Origin: Anisakis pegreffii
Lineage: Eukaryota; Nematoda; Chromadorea; Rhabditida; Anisakidae
DNA: 64,000 nucleotides
Assembly (NCBI GenBank): GCA_035041965.1
Contig: JAPYMA010000840.1
Span: 283,708 to 347,707, forward strand
Direction of reading: 5' to 3'
The translations under genes were made by a program, and so were the position numbers. Each line of letters starts with the position of its first letter. Position 1 is the stretch's first letter. Shown piece after piece: positions 12,701 through 27,700 of this stretch. The notes beneath the pieces were generated by a model. That model was not told the DNA's origin, did no database searches, and saw only the letters and a list, made by a program, of their open reading frames with translations.

Positions 12701-15700
12701 TTCATGGAAATCACAAACACATAATATCTGACTATGAGCATTTGCAGTAAACGTGAAAAAATTGCTTGCTCTTGATATGTAAGAAGAGAATTATCAACAT
12801 TGAAACATAAGACTGGTTGGTGAGGAATATTGATATTCATTTAAATTGTAAATTAAATCAATCTATCAAATGCAAGCATGAAACGTTTCAATCGGCTCTA
12901 TGATTTATCATTGTTTTTTTCATATTCTCTCAAATCCAATAAGATGCACAAAGTTTCAGCAACTACCATAACACAGCAGAGTTTTGCGCAAAAGCAACAA
13001 AAAAACAAGAATATCTATCTTAAAGATGCATCTCGTCGATACTGACACTGTATCATCGACGACGACAACAATAACAATAAAAATAAGAGCAATAAAAATG
13101 AACGTTATTAACCAAAAAAAAAATCCAACTGAGCAAGCGGAACGTCATCTGAGATGATCGTCATCAGTGCATCAATACAATGCCCGTTGGGTCAATAGAA
13201 TACTTAAGAAATAAAAGACCACCATAAGAAGTGATTGATAAGTTGGAAAGGATGAGGGCTATGTGTTGCATGAAACATTCACCCGAGGGAGTTCGTTCAA
13301 AATCGATTATTTTACATCGAAACTTAAGAGAGTACCCCAGTTTTGACTTCTTCAAATAACTTTCTCTGAACACTATTTTCTGTTACATTGCCACTGAAGG
13401 CCTAAGCTAAATCTGATCGTTCTTCAATCTAAAACTTGTGAAACAATAAAAATAACAGATGTACTCGATGATACATGTATGTAGTGAGCGAACTTGAGAT
13501 GTTGGGTACATTTCATTAAGTTACTGTTGTACTCAATTTTGTTAATAGCAACATAAATAAACAGCTGAATGCTAACAAAATTTCAGCAGACGAAATAACG
13601 AAATTGAAAGATTCTGAAAGCAGTTCTGTTCAGTATTTCAGTGTACATAAAGACGCAATCAACTAATCGTTTCCAACTTAACAAAATTTCGTTAAAGTGA
13701 GTATGTGCTCGGGTATCTTCATCATCAACTGCCTTAACTAATCATATTTCCATTCGAGGTTATTCTCTGAGCGATAAATCAACCGTTGAAGAAACGAACA
13801 AGTGACTCGATGAACTAATAAATAACTGCATGAACACAGCAACACACATAAATTATCTCACCTTACATCAAAAGCGATGCACTCAATTTTGTACCACCTC
13901 ACAAGTGGAATTATGCACTACGTATGTTCCAAACATGGCAATTCCCCTTCTAGAATATAAATTTGAATTTTAACTTTTTACTTCTTTAATTCACCCACTT
14001 CTTAATGCTTCGGAGGATAAAGAAGACCATGTTCAGGCAGCTGCTGTCAACGTGCTTTGTCCAGAAGAAAAAGACCTCAGGTTACGATTTTCCGATGCCA
14101 TGATATCATGGTCAACGTTTCATGAGAAGTATATGCTAATAGTAAGGTAACGATGTGTTTCCATTAAAGTTTGAGCATTCGATAGAGCAAATGTGAAGAC
14201 GTATGTGTATAACAACGAAATCGTACACTAATCGAAACAATTTGGTCAGTAAAAACGGATTAGCTAAAAGGATTAAATCGCAACGAACTGAACTGCTGAT
14301 TTTACGAACGGATTACGCTTGCTTATCTTCAGCGCGTATCTAACAATAACGTATGAATAATATCATGGCATCAGTAACAGAATTACTTCGGATATAGGAA
14401 GAACTTCAACAACAACTGAAATTTCGAAAACTTCAAAACAACAAAAACACCTATTGAATTCAACAAGAATCTATGCTTAACTAATAAAAACTTTATTGTA
14501 CTGCATGTTGTTTGCACAATATTATATGCCAAAGAATCTCGAAAAATTGATTGGAATTTGAAAAGTAAACTTGCAACGTGCAAATACTTTATTCGTAATT
14601 TCCTAGAGGCCTCACAAAGCATCCAATACTCTGATTTCCATTAGAGTGCGGAAAGTTTTTTTTTACGTCCACTAAACCATCATACCAATCGAATTCATTT
14701 CTTTCATTAAATTATTCCTCCGTGTGCTCACTTCGATTTTGCAAAAAAATAATCTTTTGAAGAAAGTGTAACATTTAACAGAACTATCCGTTCAATGAAA
14801 ATCGCTCGAGAATTGCAAATTCCATGCGTATTTACATGAAAAACTCCTGGTTATATATATATGCGAATGAATTATAGGTATCGAATAAGAATTCATATTT
14901 ATATGAAGACAATTTTTGTGACAATAGCTGTAGCTGGGTCGGTGGCCATCGGAAACCGAATTTCGATGAGCAGCAGATTACTACGTATCGAAAAATCTTA
15001 AAAGATCAACATAAAAATTCACAGTAACACTTCATCATGAACCGTAGTTTTCAACTCAAGTAATGATTAATATAAACAATGAATCGTAATCACTTTTCAT
15101 CACATCAAAATCGCATTCGCTATTCGTTCTTTCTAGTCACTCAGTTCGTATTTAATCACTCAATTACTATCGACATCCATAATCATCCTTATCACGAGAT
15201 ATCAATGTTCTGTATTCCCCAATTACATATCCACAATCTAAAACCTCCAAAAAACGCCTCTCGAGAATCTTCATCAACAAAAAACCAACCAGAATTGAAT
15301 TTCTCAGGTACAAAATAACACTGACAATAGAGCTGGCGGCAGCCGATTTGCTGCCGTTGAGCAGATTCGAAGACTGTTGCTGGGGATAATCCGAATTAAA
15401 GCCATGCGAATAACGATAATGATCGTGAGCACCGTGATGTTCGTCGACATCAAAAGCCTCATCATTGCTATCATGAACATTGCCCATTCCATAAAGATGA
15501 CCAAAAGCAAGAGAACTGCTTTGAGTTAAACGACAATACCCAAAGCAGTAGCCACTCTACTCTCGCAGTCAGTCTCTAGTCTGCAGTCAGCAGCCAAACA
15601 TCAAATCATCAAATCAACTAAGCAAGTAACTCTAACATCAACCAACAACAATAATAGCAGATGGAGATGAGTAACAACGAATAATGCTGAAACAAAATAT

Positions 15701-18700
15701 GTTTGAACAAGAAAGCACTAACGATGAACATGAATACTCGACGTTCGTTCATTCGTTCAGTCAAGAGCACTGCATGGATTCATTTAAATAGTATAATAGT
15801 TACTTCTGTTGATGCGTCATCCTTTCTGGTTGATACTTCATACAAATATAGTACGAATTTACTGCTTATATGATATATGATTATCCACTCTTTCACTAGT
15901 TCTTATATGGCTGCTATTGCATCATACTTCATCTTTACACTCAACTCAACCATTGCTTTCATGATGACGATTTATCGTTATTGTCTTGGATATCGTTACT
16001 GTTCGAATAAGTTTTTAAATTCTCCATGAGTTCATATAAATGAATCATTTCAGCGTTAATTGTTCAATTCATTCAATTGATAAAGCATTCAATTGACATA
16101 GCATTTCTCGAAAATAATTTTCAGAATTGATTTCGGAAATTTGTTTTGTAGTCCACTGCTTCCATGTAATCATTTTGAGAGATCATCATCCTTACATAAA
16201 CATATCTCACTGAGAAATAAAAATCGTGCAAGTAGCAGAGCAGTAACACGGAAACACTCAAACGATCCAGGTAATTCATTCACCTAGCGTTAGTACCTCG
16301 TACATTTATTGCTAGCATGCACGCAATCAAATGCAATATTTCATTACTGTCGTTAACTTAAACGGAAAAGTATTAAGTTGATTCGATTTGAGTAGATACC
16401 GAATATTGAATGAATTTTTTCGAGTAATCTTACGAGTACTCTTGTTCCATCTTTAATGGAATACTTGATAAGTAATGTGAACGACGCATTACTTATCAAG
16501 TATTTCATTAAAAATTCGTTTTCTAGCGAAACGGGTTCAGTTTTCGCTCGCGAGGAAAGATTCCGCTTTACAATACCAAATTTTAAGTGCTAGCGTCATT
16601 GAAGTCATTAGGCTCGAGCCAATGGTTTAGTAGTCAATGGCCTGGCTGATTGATATGCAGTGATGTGCAATGATATTTAGGGATTGTAACAAGTGGAAGA
16701 AATATGAATGAATGAACCCTTCGAATGAATTCGTCGTCTTCTTCATCGGTCAGTTCATCGTTATCGATGCAACGCTTCGTTGTTGTTTGCTTGAATGCAT
16801 GTTCTTCGATAACCGGTGCTTGTGGAGGTAACTGGATAATTTGTTGGATGGTTCGAGATGCAGGTGCTAGTTCTGAATGAACTGATGAGCCATCCACTTC
16901 AACCTCCTGATGTATTGTCTGAAAGCGTTGAATATTCTATTATCAATTTTACTAGCACGACTAAAATTAATGTGATCACTAGCTTCAATTATTATACTTC
17001 TCGCTGTTTTTTGGTTAGTGTCTATTCCTTCGTGTATCATTTTCCTCATCTGCTCAACCATATTTTTCAATAACGATCTGTTTTGATTTATTAATGACTT
17101 CCTCTGTCATCACTGAAATAACTTAATATTTCACGATTTTTTCTGATGAATTATGACAATTTGATGATTATTCATTTTCGACAGCTTTTCAGTACCGAAT
17201 TTCTGATAGTTACAGTTGAATAAAAATCCATGTATCTTCATACGAATGAAGTTTTTTCACGAGGAAATGAGATGTTTCAATTGTTTAATTCATTCAAGGA
17301 ACTGGCTATTCATTAGAATGAAACATGAACATTTCCTTATTGGTCCAAAAACTTGATTTAATCATCTTGAAGGAAAATTGATTCACAACAGAAATCAATT
17401 TGTCTGAATGGTAAAATAACCCTCATAGCCAACGAACCGTTCTCATTCATTCAAAATTTGTCAATATCATTTACTCAGATAGATCATGTGAAGTTGTCGG
17501 GTAAGTGATCATATTTAATTTTTTACAGAGAAACTCTGGCAGGTGAATTTAAAATTTATTTCTTTACTTATTTATTTATGGAATAAAAAATAACCGAGAA
17601 ATAAACACAATAAATAAATAATTATAGTTATGTATGCATTATGCTTTTTATATTATTCAATATGTATTACTGTTGTATGATTGTATGAATATATTTATTT
17701 GTTCATTCATTCACTTATGTATCTAGATTTTCAAAGGAATTTGCTCTTATTTGAGTGCGGTTATATGAATAGAGGTTTGATTGAATTGAGCAAATACAAT
17801 ACAACAGCTAACAAACAATTTGAAATCAGTCGTTCATAAAATAAATATCATCTTTTAGTGATTAGCAAATAATGTTACGAGATCGAATTTCAATTCGATT
17901 CAAAGCTTTTATTCGTTTATTTATTCATCTCTCTCAAAGCGCTTTGCAATTTTCAATTAAAATAACATTTTGATATGAGCATCTAATGATTTACGGTGAT
18001 ATTTTCGAGCTCATTTCTGAGATGACATTCACTCTCCCATAACAGTGACTAAAAAATTTAATACGAAAAATAGCCAAGTAATGCAAACCAACCGGAGGCT
18101 CTCGCTGAATGGTGCCACTGTCAACATGCCAATAATATGAATATCCTGATGGATCTGAAATATTTGCAGTTAAAATAACCGTTATTGTTGCTGTTGCTAA
18201 AGTTCATATGATAAAGTATATGGCAACGAAAGCGATAAACATGAATCTTTGAAATGAATGTCATCTTAATGAAAGCAAGTAGCTGTCAATGAACAAGCGA
18301 GCAAATTGTTCCATAAGTGAACGCTACTTGTCAGGTGTCTATCGCCAGTTTTCAAACTTCATACCGATGCGCTACAACAGACTATTTGTTTCATAAATTA
18401 TATTCATTTGTCTGAAAGATATTCGAATCGTTGCTTGAAGAATGGCTAAAGACAACCTTTAGGCGCCCCCATAAATAAATGAATGTTCTACCAGGCCAGT
18501 TAAAAAGTCTTGAGATTCATACCAATCTCGTACAACTTCTAGTAGTTCTGCTCAATGGTAAACAGCTGTGTCTACCAAAAATGTAAACAGCTGCGATGAT
18601 TCGCATCTTTCAAGTACAAAACTTTTTAGTGCTATCCTCGAAATGCTCTCTTCACTTGCTGAATTCAGCTCATTTTACTGGCTGAAACTTATGCACTGTA

Positions 18701-21700
18701 ATGCTCTTTTCAAGAGTTCCGATAGCACGGTGACAAATCATAATCAGTTGCTTCTTTCAAATTTGTGTACACGATAAACCGCCTGAGCAAAATGAGTTGT
18801 ATTCACACGAGATAAAGTGCTCAAATTACGACTCAATTTTCCCTGCTTCTTCTTTTTGTTGGGAGCAGTCAAGTAAACTGGACTCTACATAAACACTTTC
18901 CATGACCCTGATTTTCTAAATCTGATTTCGGATGATTAAAGAACTGTGCCACTGCAATTCCTTGCATCATCTGCTACCCCATCAATAGTAATCTACATGT
19001 CATTCACTACTGGAACTTTCAGTTTTTTGCATTTTTCCTTTAGAGTGACATTTCTGGTCAGCAGCATGACTGGTCATCTTCGAGTGATCTTCTGCTAGGC
19101 CCGAACTCAGTTGTGCGACTGTAAGCAGTAATTTTTGCTAGAGTAGAGTCCTGGTAAACCTTAACTAGTGACTGATTCATATCGATCGATGAAGTCGTCT
19201 CATTATCAAAGACTTCTTAACCGATCGCTATTCAACTGTATCCGTTTTTTTTAAACACTTGAAAAGCCAAAGATTGGAGTTTTTCTGCGATCACTACATA
19301 ACTGTATACCAATGACACACAATCGTGAAAGACGGGCAAGTTAACAAACTGATCCAACGTTCACAATTGTGTGATTCACTAAACAATGTAACTGACCTGA
19401 TATTGTGCAGTTAAACAAACAAATAATAACTGTAATTGTTATGATAACTACCAATATTCTCAAAATCAAAACCAACCTTGATGTTTCTCCCAACCGGGCG
19501 GAAGTGGCCTCACAGACGGCGGAGGTTCTTCGACACGCATTGGTCTACTGTACTGACTTTCCACGTGAATGCCACTGTCATGACTATCTGGCGATAATAC
19601 CGTATCCACCACTGTCTCTTCGTCAATCACGTATTCTGTTGGTGGCGGCTTCCTGAAAGAAATACTGTAGAGAATAAATCTCGGTAAGGTCAGCAAGACA
19701 CCGAAATATGAATTTTGATCTTCTAGCTTGTACGTGAATAAATGAATAAATGAGTAACAATCGAAAGTCATAATAAATGTTAAATCAAAAAATCGTCTGA
19801 AGCTTCGCATCAAACTTGAATTAAGAATTCAATCGGCAATTCAAAAAGAAGCAATTGTAAGCTCATCTTATTGTTAGCTAAATCTCACAACCGATTGCAA
19901 ACTTCTTAAATTCAATTCATGATTTGTTACGAAAATTCACCCAGTAGTTTATCAGTCTATCGTGCGAAATCCGACTTTCAATTAAAACAGTAACAATCAA
20001 ATCGATTATCTCACAACTCAGTAACACTAGATCGGAAAACATCCCAACTAACTCTCGAAAAGCGGGTGCGAAAAACGTAGGGATATATGAAATGGATGGA
20101 TTTAGCTGAGGCGTTTTATCCATGTCACATAAAATTGTTCGTGACTAGAAGGAATGTGCTTGTGTGTGAATGTATTTTGCTGAGGGAATATTGAAATTAG
20201 ATGATCGGAAAATTTGATTAAAGTTTTTAATTGTTGCACAAACAAACTGGGTGCAGTGGTTGAAATGATTAATTAAATTTGAGTGCAGCTCTGAATGTAT
20301 ACGAAAAATATGTTTAGCTAGCTCGTCGTCTCAAAATGGATTGAGTCCAACTGATCACTAAGCCATATGATACAGAAAAAACAAGAAAACTAATCCAATT
20401 CAGAGTTGAATTGCACCTGCACTCATTAAAATGTGTAACACATAGACCAATTCTGACCGTCAATTGAATCATATGATTCTACAAGCGAATAATCGCTTAA
20501 ATATGACAGAATTTCTAATTCGATAAATTCATCTCCTATAAGCAGCGTCTTTGATAAGAATTTATGATCAGCAACGTAATTCCCTGGTATTCTCTTCAGT
20601 GCTATACCAAAACTAAGTGAGCAAATGACCGACTGACTGCTGAATTTGATTAGCAATGAAGAATGAGATTCGCCTGGAAGTTTATCGAAATAATTTCGTT
20701 AAATGCTCATACTGAGATAAGTACCATAAAAATGGAACTATAAAGTCCACGATCGCGTCATTCTCACAACCACTCAGCATATACATTCACTGCAACTAAA
20801 ACGATTTTGATGCACTCACGTACGTAATTGTAACTATGAATGGCAAATGAGCCACGGAGATAGTGCTCGCAATCAATCAGTACAAGGCGGTAAACACTGA
20901 TTGCATTATAACCAGAGACCGATAGAAACATGTGCAGTTTCGGGAATGGTAATAACGTAATTCATAATCAAAAAATCATGATTCACATTTAGAACAACAA
21001 AACTTCATACTATGGCAATACTCTCAACAGACTAAGTTGCGAATCCAGTTTAAAGAAAAGCGTAAATTCGAGCAATATGAAACAAGTTTGAGCAGTAAAA
21101 TTCGAAGTAGTCACCACAAGTAAACTTTACTTGTAATGGAAAAGTAACGCACATTACTAGCACCAGATATACTATGTTAGTTCAACAGAACACAACAAAT
21201 TATGGTGGTACTACTCCAAAAGTGAAAAATCTTAGATCTGAAAGACACCACTTTGATTGACACATCAAAAAGAGAATATTCACGGCATTCGCTCACTTCC
21301 AACATAAATCACCTGTCTCAGCCATACAAACATCAAAAACGCTTGCATAAATTTGACAAGCTTTAAAAACAGACTGAAACGTTCAGTTTTTGTTCTCTCT
21401 TAAAAGCAGTTCTCGATTCCAATGAATCAAGCCGCACGAAAATAACATGTTTTTGAAACAAGTCACGCAAGTGTAAGAAGAGCGATTGTTGATTAACAAC
21501 AAATAAGATCAACTCTTCTGCACTATCGAACAACTAGGAAATAGAATTCTCCAGAATGAAGGACGACGACCACAACGAATACGTGCATGATTATACTATC
21601 TATGTTTGTTTAGTTTTGAAAGAGAAGTCATTGCTGAGCTGAGATTAAAACTGAAGCACTCTGATTGAACAAAAATGAATTATGAAATAAATTGTCAAAT

Positions 21701-24700
21701 AAAAACTGATAAATCTGAATATAAACGATTGATAACAACTGATAAATGGGGCATTGATGAACGAGTATTGATGTAAATTAATATGTTCAACAGAATGTTA
21801 ATGACGAGTTGAAAGGAACAAACTTATGAATGTCTTCTTGTGGTTTACGCGTCTGATCAAGTTGCCAGTAGAATGAATATGGATCGCGATGTTCGGTGAG
21901 GATCGTTGTATCGCCTTGGTGTCGTATTCGAACACCGTCTCGGGTCGACGTTTCGTCGAATCTGCGAAATTCATTCGATCCGAAATTACGGCTACGGTAA
22001 TCCACTGATGACGACATCGGTTGTCCTCTTCGATGATAACGTTGATTCCGTTCCTCTCGATACTCCTCTATTTCTTCATCCAGATCCCTGTCGTCTTCCT
22101 CCAATATTCCCTCACCTTCACCGTCTAGTTCTTCTCTCTCGACGTTACGTTGCTCTTCGTCCTCCTCTTCTTCCTCTTCCAACAAAACGTCGTGATCTCG
22201 ACGGATGTCTCGATATCCTGAAGATGATAACCTCTCGAAGATATTCATAGTACCAATATACATTCAATGAACGGCTTGCAGTTAATTCTGTTTGATCACA
22301 TTCGATAAGTTGGCAAGCAATAATGAACTGAATTGTATTTGTGTCCGTATTGTGCACAAAACTATTAGCGTTCATATTCAACACGGAATACACGCAGTAC
22401 ATAAGTAGCTTTGGATGGATCATTTGAGAGATTTGTGCGTTTTGGTTATCATTAGCGATACTATTACTGTTATCCTCACTACTCTCATTAATATCGTGAT
22501 ATTATTATCGTCACTGGAGTTAGAACCAGTCTGATCATTGTTTTCACTGTTATCAACTCTATCGTTATTAACACAACCGTATCATTGCTATTATTTACCA
22601 ATACTGAAGTTTGCGTTCTAAAGATGAATAAGGAAAGCATGATTCGAGAATGGATTGATTCAAAGATTAACTCTAAGAGCAATTAATGCCAAAATGAATG
22701 TATAATCACGAACTGTTCTCACGACGCAATTCGTCCAGACGTGTTGCCGTTTGCCGTTGTCTTTCCTCAGTACTGCGTCTGAACTCGTCGGCTTTTCGTT
22801 GCTTGTCGAATCTCGAGGACAGCGAACTACTGAAGTGGTCCTGAAATGATCAGTACCGTTAATCATGTCAACTATTATCAGCAGCAGCTGTAACAATAGC
22901 AATAATACTTGAATACAGCCTTCACATTATCGGTAATGTAAAACGCTAAAGACATTTATTTCTCAACGAATTCATCCACATTCATTAACATCATATTAAT
23001 CAATTAATGATGCGAAATGCGATTTGAGAGCAGAACTCATTCGAATGTTAACACCAACAAACTGCGAGTAACACCAACAAAATTCGTACATGAAGCGAGC
23101 GAAGAAATTTTGCACAGTTTTAACTGAACCTGAACGCTAGAGCATTATTCAGTTCGGCTCAAATCAATTACTTTTGATGGAAATTCACGACTGGCACTCT
23201 TTTATTGCTTAAAGATTCATTCACGTGTTCATTTCACTAAAAACACTGCTGGGTTGAAGAAAACGGCAACTCAACCATATAGTTGAGATAATCTGAAATA
23301 ATAGACCAACGAATGTCTGTCTATGTGCACAGATCGGCGTTTTGGCTTAAAACTAAGATACGAGTGACGGACGTATCGACGAAGCAGCATTCATTGTGCG
23401 TACGAGCACTCTCAAAACAGATTTTTTTCGGGTTGAAGTCAAAACATTTATCATTGCTTCATATGGCCATAACAATATTGCTATCCACTTGTACGTTTGA
23501 GCAACAGCAGCAGACAACACTGAGCAGTTACTCGTATTCGTTGATAAGAATTGTTGTTGCGCAGTGGTACATTCACACAGAAAGCATTCTCTCCGCTCGA
23601 TTGGAAGCAGGTAAATTATTTTCTTTGAGGTAATAAAATGCATGAAAGTGTTTGACGGCGGCAGCTCAGGAAGTCACATACTTGGACAATTGAACACAAT
23701 AGTTGATGTAAAAAATTGAACGATGGAGCGACTATATTTTATCGACAATTTTAACGCGAACAACAAATTATGTGCGATGAAGATTAATGAAGAATTGATC
23801 GTCCACTAAAAATTGTTATTTTCATATTAATGTCATGTTTTTATCCGCAAACGTATGCACATCAAGCATCGATCATATGGTGCGTTGTCTGTCATATCAT
23901 GCATCTCTAATCCATTCATCATGTATCTCATGAGATTAAATTTATCCAAAATTTCACTCACAAACCATGATCGACATCTGTCATATTCCAGCGTTTCACT
24001 GTCAACCTCCTCATAACCCCGACGCAACGAAAAATCATTTGATCTCGAATGAAGAACGAACAACCAACGAAAAACTCAAAATTGACGAATTTCACAATAG
24101 GAATTGATGAAGGCTTTTCGACGTTTGAAGATAATTTTACGTATACAACTACATCACAAATATTGTCATGATTGGAAAATATCAAACTTTTTTGTTTTCG
24201 AATCCAAACTAAAATCCAAAAATGGAAAACTCAAAAAATTTTTAACTGTTGGTGAAAACACATTCATCAAATCACATCGTATAGCCTGCGGTTTTTTCAA
24301 GACAAATAAATCAACGTGGAAAAGAAGAAGAAGAAGAAGGAGTTCGACTTTAAATGCATGTATCATCTTATACTAGCAATATTATTCAATTGTGAACATC
24401 ACCTTAATTCAATCGTTCTACGTCATAAAAAACTCTCAAAAAGATTTTAGAGTCAATTCAAATTTCAAACTATTTCTGATGGTTCACTAGAGTTGATGTA
24501 AAGCTTAAAGCCACCATATTGTCAGTCAGTAACGAATACGGAGGGTAAAGCGAAATCAACCGAAACAACAAAACCGAATGTAAATGATGCACATGCGCAA
24601 TAAATAAAGAAAGTGCTCCTTTGCAAGACATGAACTGCTTACAAATGCAGTGAATAGAGTGGAGAATCAATCGAGTGAAGAGCTACGAGATTCCGAAATG

Positions 24701-27700
24701 GTGCCGCCGCTCGACAAACCTATGAATGATATGAACTGTGAACGAGGATATAAACGTGCTTTTTTTCATCGCTCACATCGTGCTTCTTATAATCATCACA
24801 ACTCAAAGGGCATCGCTCATTTTTCAACTGAATCAATGCTCGTGGATTTGTGAAGATTTGGTACACAACATATAATTTAATTTTATTCGAGTACGCAATC
24901 ATAACCACAACACTGGCTGCATCTGACATATATTATCTATTATGAATATTTATTCAAATTTTATTCATTTACATGTTTACATCAGGTTATTGAGAAAATG
25001 TAAGAAAAATTACTGGAGTGATTTTTGGTTTCCTTTTTTTGATTAGTTTCAAATGAAAAATTGTTATTTTTGGCTATGTTACCCAAATTTTTCTCTTCGA
25101 ATGTCAATTTGATGCTTTCCAACTTAACTGATATCTGATCACAATTTCGATCGACTAGATAATCTCATTCTGATCATTAAAATGATCAGATTTAGAAAAA
25201 ATTGAGATTATCAGACGCAAATTTTAATTGCTAATTCCTTCAACAATTTCAATGCTAACAATCATGGTTTATATCTATCTCTGCACTTCAGCTCTCAAAT
25301 CCTTGAAACGATGCTGAATTCATTACAAAAGGATCGTTAGCTGGTTCAGATAAAATTTATTTTTCATCAACTCGATTGGCATTGATAAAAATATATCCCC
25401 TTAAATCATAACTTAGATTACTATAATCACAATTCACATCATTAATGTTATGGGTGCAGGTAGCAGCTGACATGTTCAACACTTCAACTAAGAGGCTATT
25501 ACATGAAATCAATACGTTTATAAATGCTGTTCTACAGATAAATTGATAATTCCAAAGCTAATTTGATAACTTCAAAACGTTACGCTATACTTCAAAATCG
25601 ATTCATTCAGCTTTCGTTTTACAATAGATGGAAAATAACAGTGAACGACAATAATAATTGATTATTCTCCGATTCAATCGCGCAAGATGTGCAAAAAGTG
25701 TGAATGAAAATGTGTACGCTTCGTTTGGTTGATTGCTTTTTATATGAGACGTACAAAGATTTTTTTTGTTTTTCCACTAAAACGCTAAAAATAAACCAGT
25801 CATCTTTTTTGTATTATTATTGTTAACATTCAGCAGTATTCATTCAACGCTTTACACTTTTCAATCGAACAATATGAGTTCGTGCATTTCTGATGAATCG
25901 AAGTACATATCCAAAGATAGACTTGAATCATTCCAGTTGAAGTAACCCATGGAACCCATAAGACTTACAGAAACAAATATGTTCTGCAAGCAATGCATGC
26001 CATTTTAGTAGGGTGCTGTTCTGGCTGCGATGGATTACTGCTACACTGACACGGCAAACAGAATACATTTGGCCACAACGTGAACATTGTCTGCTGATTA
26101 TCAGATGTTTATGTACTTATAAATAATTAGAAGTAACAACTGAAAATTTTCATGCTCGATAACATGCTCATCATAAACATTTGCAAATTTGATGATACGA
26201 CGGGAATATTAATAATATTATAGATGAAATATAAAGATACGAAGCTGAAGTTCACGGGTGTGAAGTCCGTAATTCCTAACGTAATAGTACTGAAAGAAAT
26301 GAAAACAAAGATTAACAAGTATGAGAAAAGGATTGACTGTTCATAATTCGAGATTATGATGATGCTATCAGATAATCCGCAATTTCCACTGGGATGATAG
26401 AAACTAACCATAACAATAAATAAAAAATATTCATAGCGTAAGAAATATGAATATATTCTCATAAGTGAATAAATTGTACGTATAGATATACTATATTTAC
26501 TCATATATAATGTAGAGAAGGGATACGTTCAAGCTATACGCCTCATCAACGCAAGCCACAACCAAAATCCTACCAACGTCTTCGTATTATTTCGCTTCAT
26601 TTCATTTTTCTTCGTGGCTCAATCATCCACGTTACAAGCTGAACATTCTCCACAAGAGGCAATTGGATCGATGCATTCATTATTAGGTGTATGCGAATTA
26701 TACACATTCACATATGTTCACAAAATAATTCTTCAGTTCGATTTTATGAAGAGAAAGCTTCGAAACTTTCACAGTAAATCGAATGAAATGACGAGACCTT
26801 GAGAAAACGGGATTAAAAAACAACTTGTTGACGACAAACGTATAATGTGAAACGGAAAATGAAATTCGTAGTGCATTATTGGCGTAAGAGGTGTTTAATG
26901 AAAACGCAAGAAGAATGGTTCGTGACGAATAGAAGAAGAGGGTGCTGGTGCAGTGAGATGAATACTGAATAAAACTGAAGATTAAAGTTATCCATACGAT
27001 TGTCAGGATAAGAGAGTATCGCATGGTGTATACACATCAATCATTATTCGTTTATTGAGATCGAATGACAACTTGAAGTTGATTGATAAGGCCGATAAGA
27101 AATCAATATGTCATTGGTCAATGCGAAATCGATTAGACCAATTGTTCTGATCAGCTGACCGGATACGATCGGATAGAAGAAGCATGATTGATTATCATTA
27201 CGTACCGACGAACGAATCAATGAAAACACGAGCATAAAGCTACGCTCTAAACTCATACTGCTCAGATCATCCATGATCGTTGTTATTCTTTAATTGTTAG
27301 TGCTGCTATCATTATTATCATTGATGACAGCGTTATTTTTGCACTTATTATGGTTGGCATAACAAGACTGTTTCTGAGAAACTATCAAAGTTCTCAAGAT
27401 AAAATCAAATTCAACGCTGTTAAGTTCGAAGAATGAAAGTTGAGTATGAAAAAGGATTACATAAAATTTTCACACATTCGATACATCTAGATAATCTGAG
27501 GATGGCGTGCGCTAAGTACGAACTTCACATTTCATTACATAATTAACAACAACACCATCAATAACAATGCGGTTGTTGTTTTCAGATGTGAAGCCATAAG
27601 CCTCAAATAATTTCATTTCATAAGGTTATGTTACATATGGAAGTCGGGTAATGAATCGAAGTAGCATTACTAGAATAATGTTCATGTCTGCTGAGCTTGT

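Noticed and set aside
23313..23643. Overlapping open frames of about 100 codons on both strands
   Set aside because: Could be an extra feh-1 exon, but no clear acceptor/donor pair in the needed phase was found, so it is not called.
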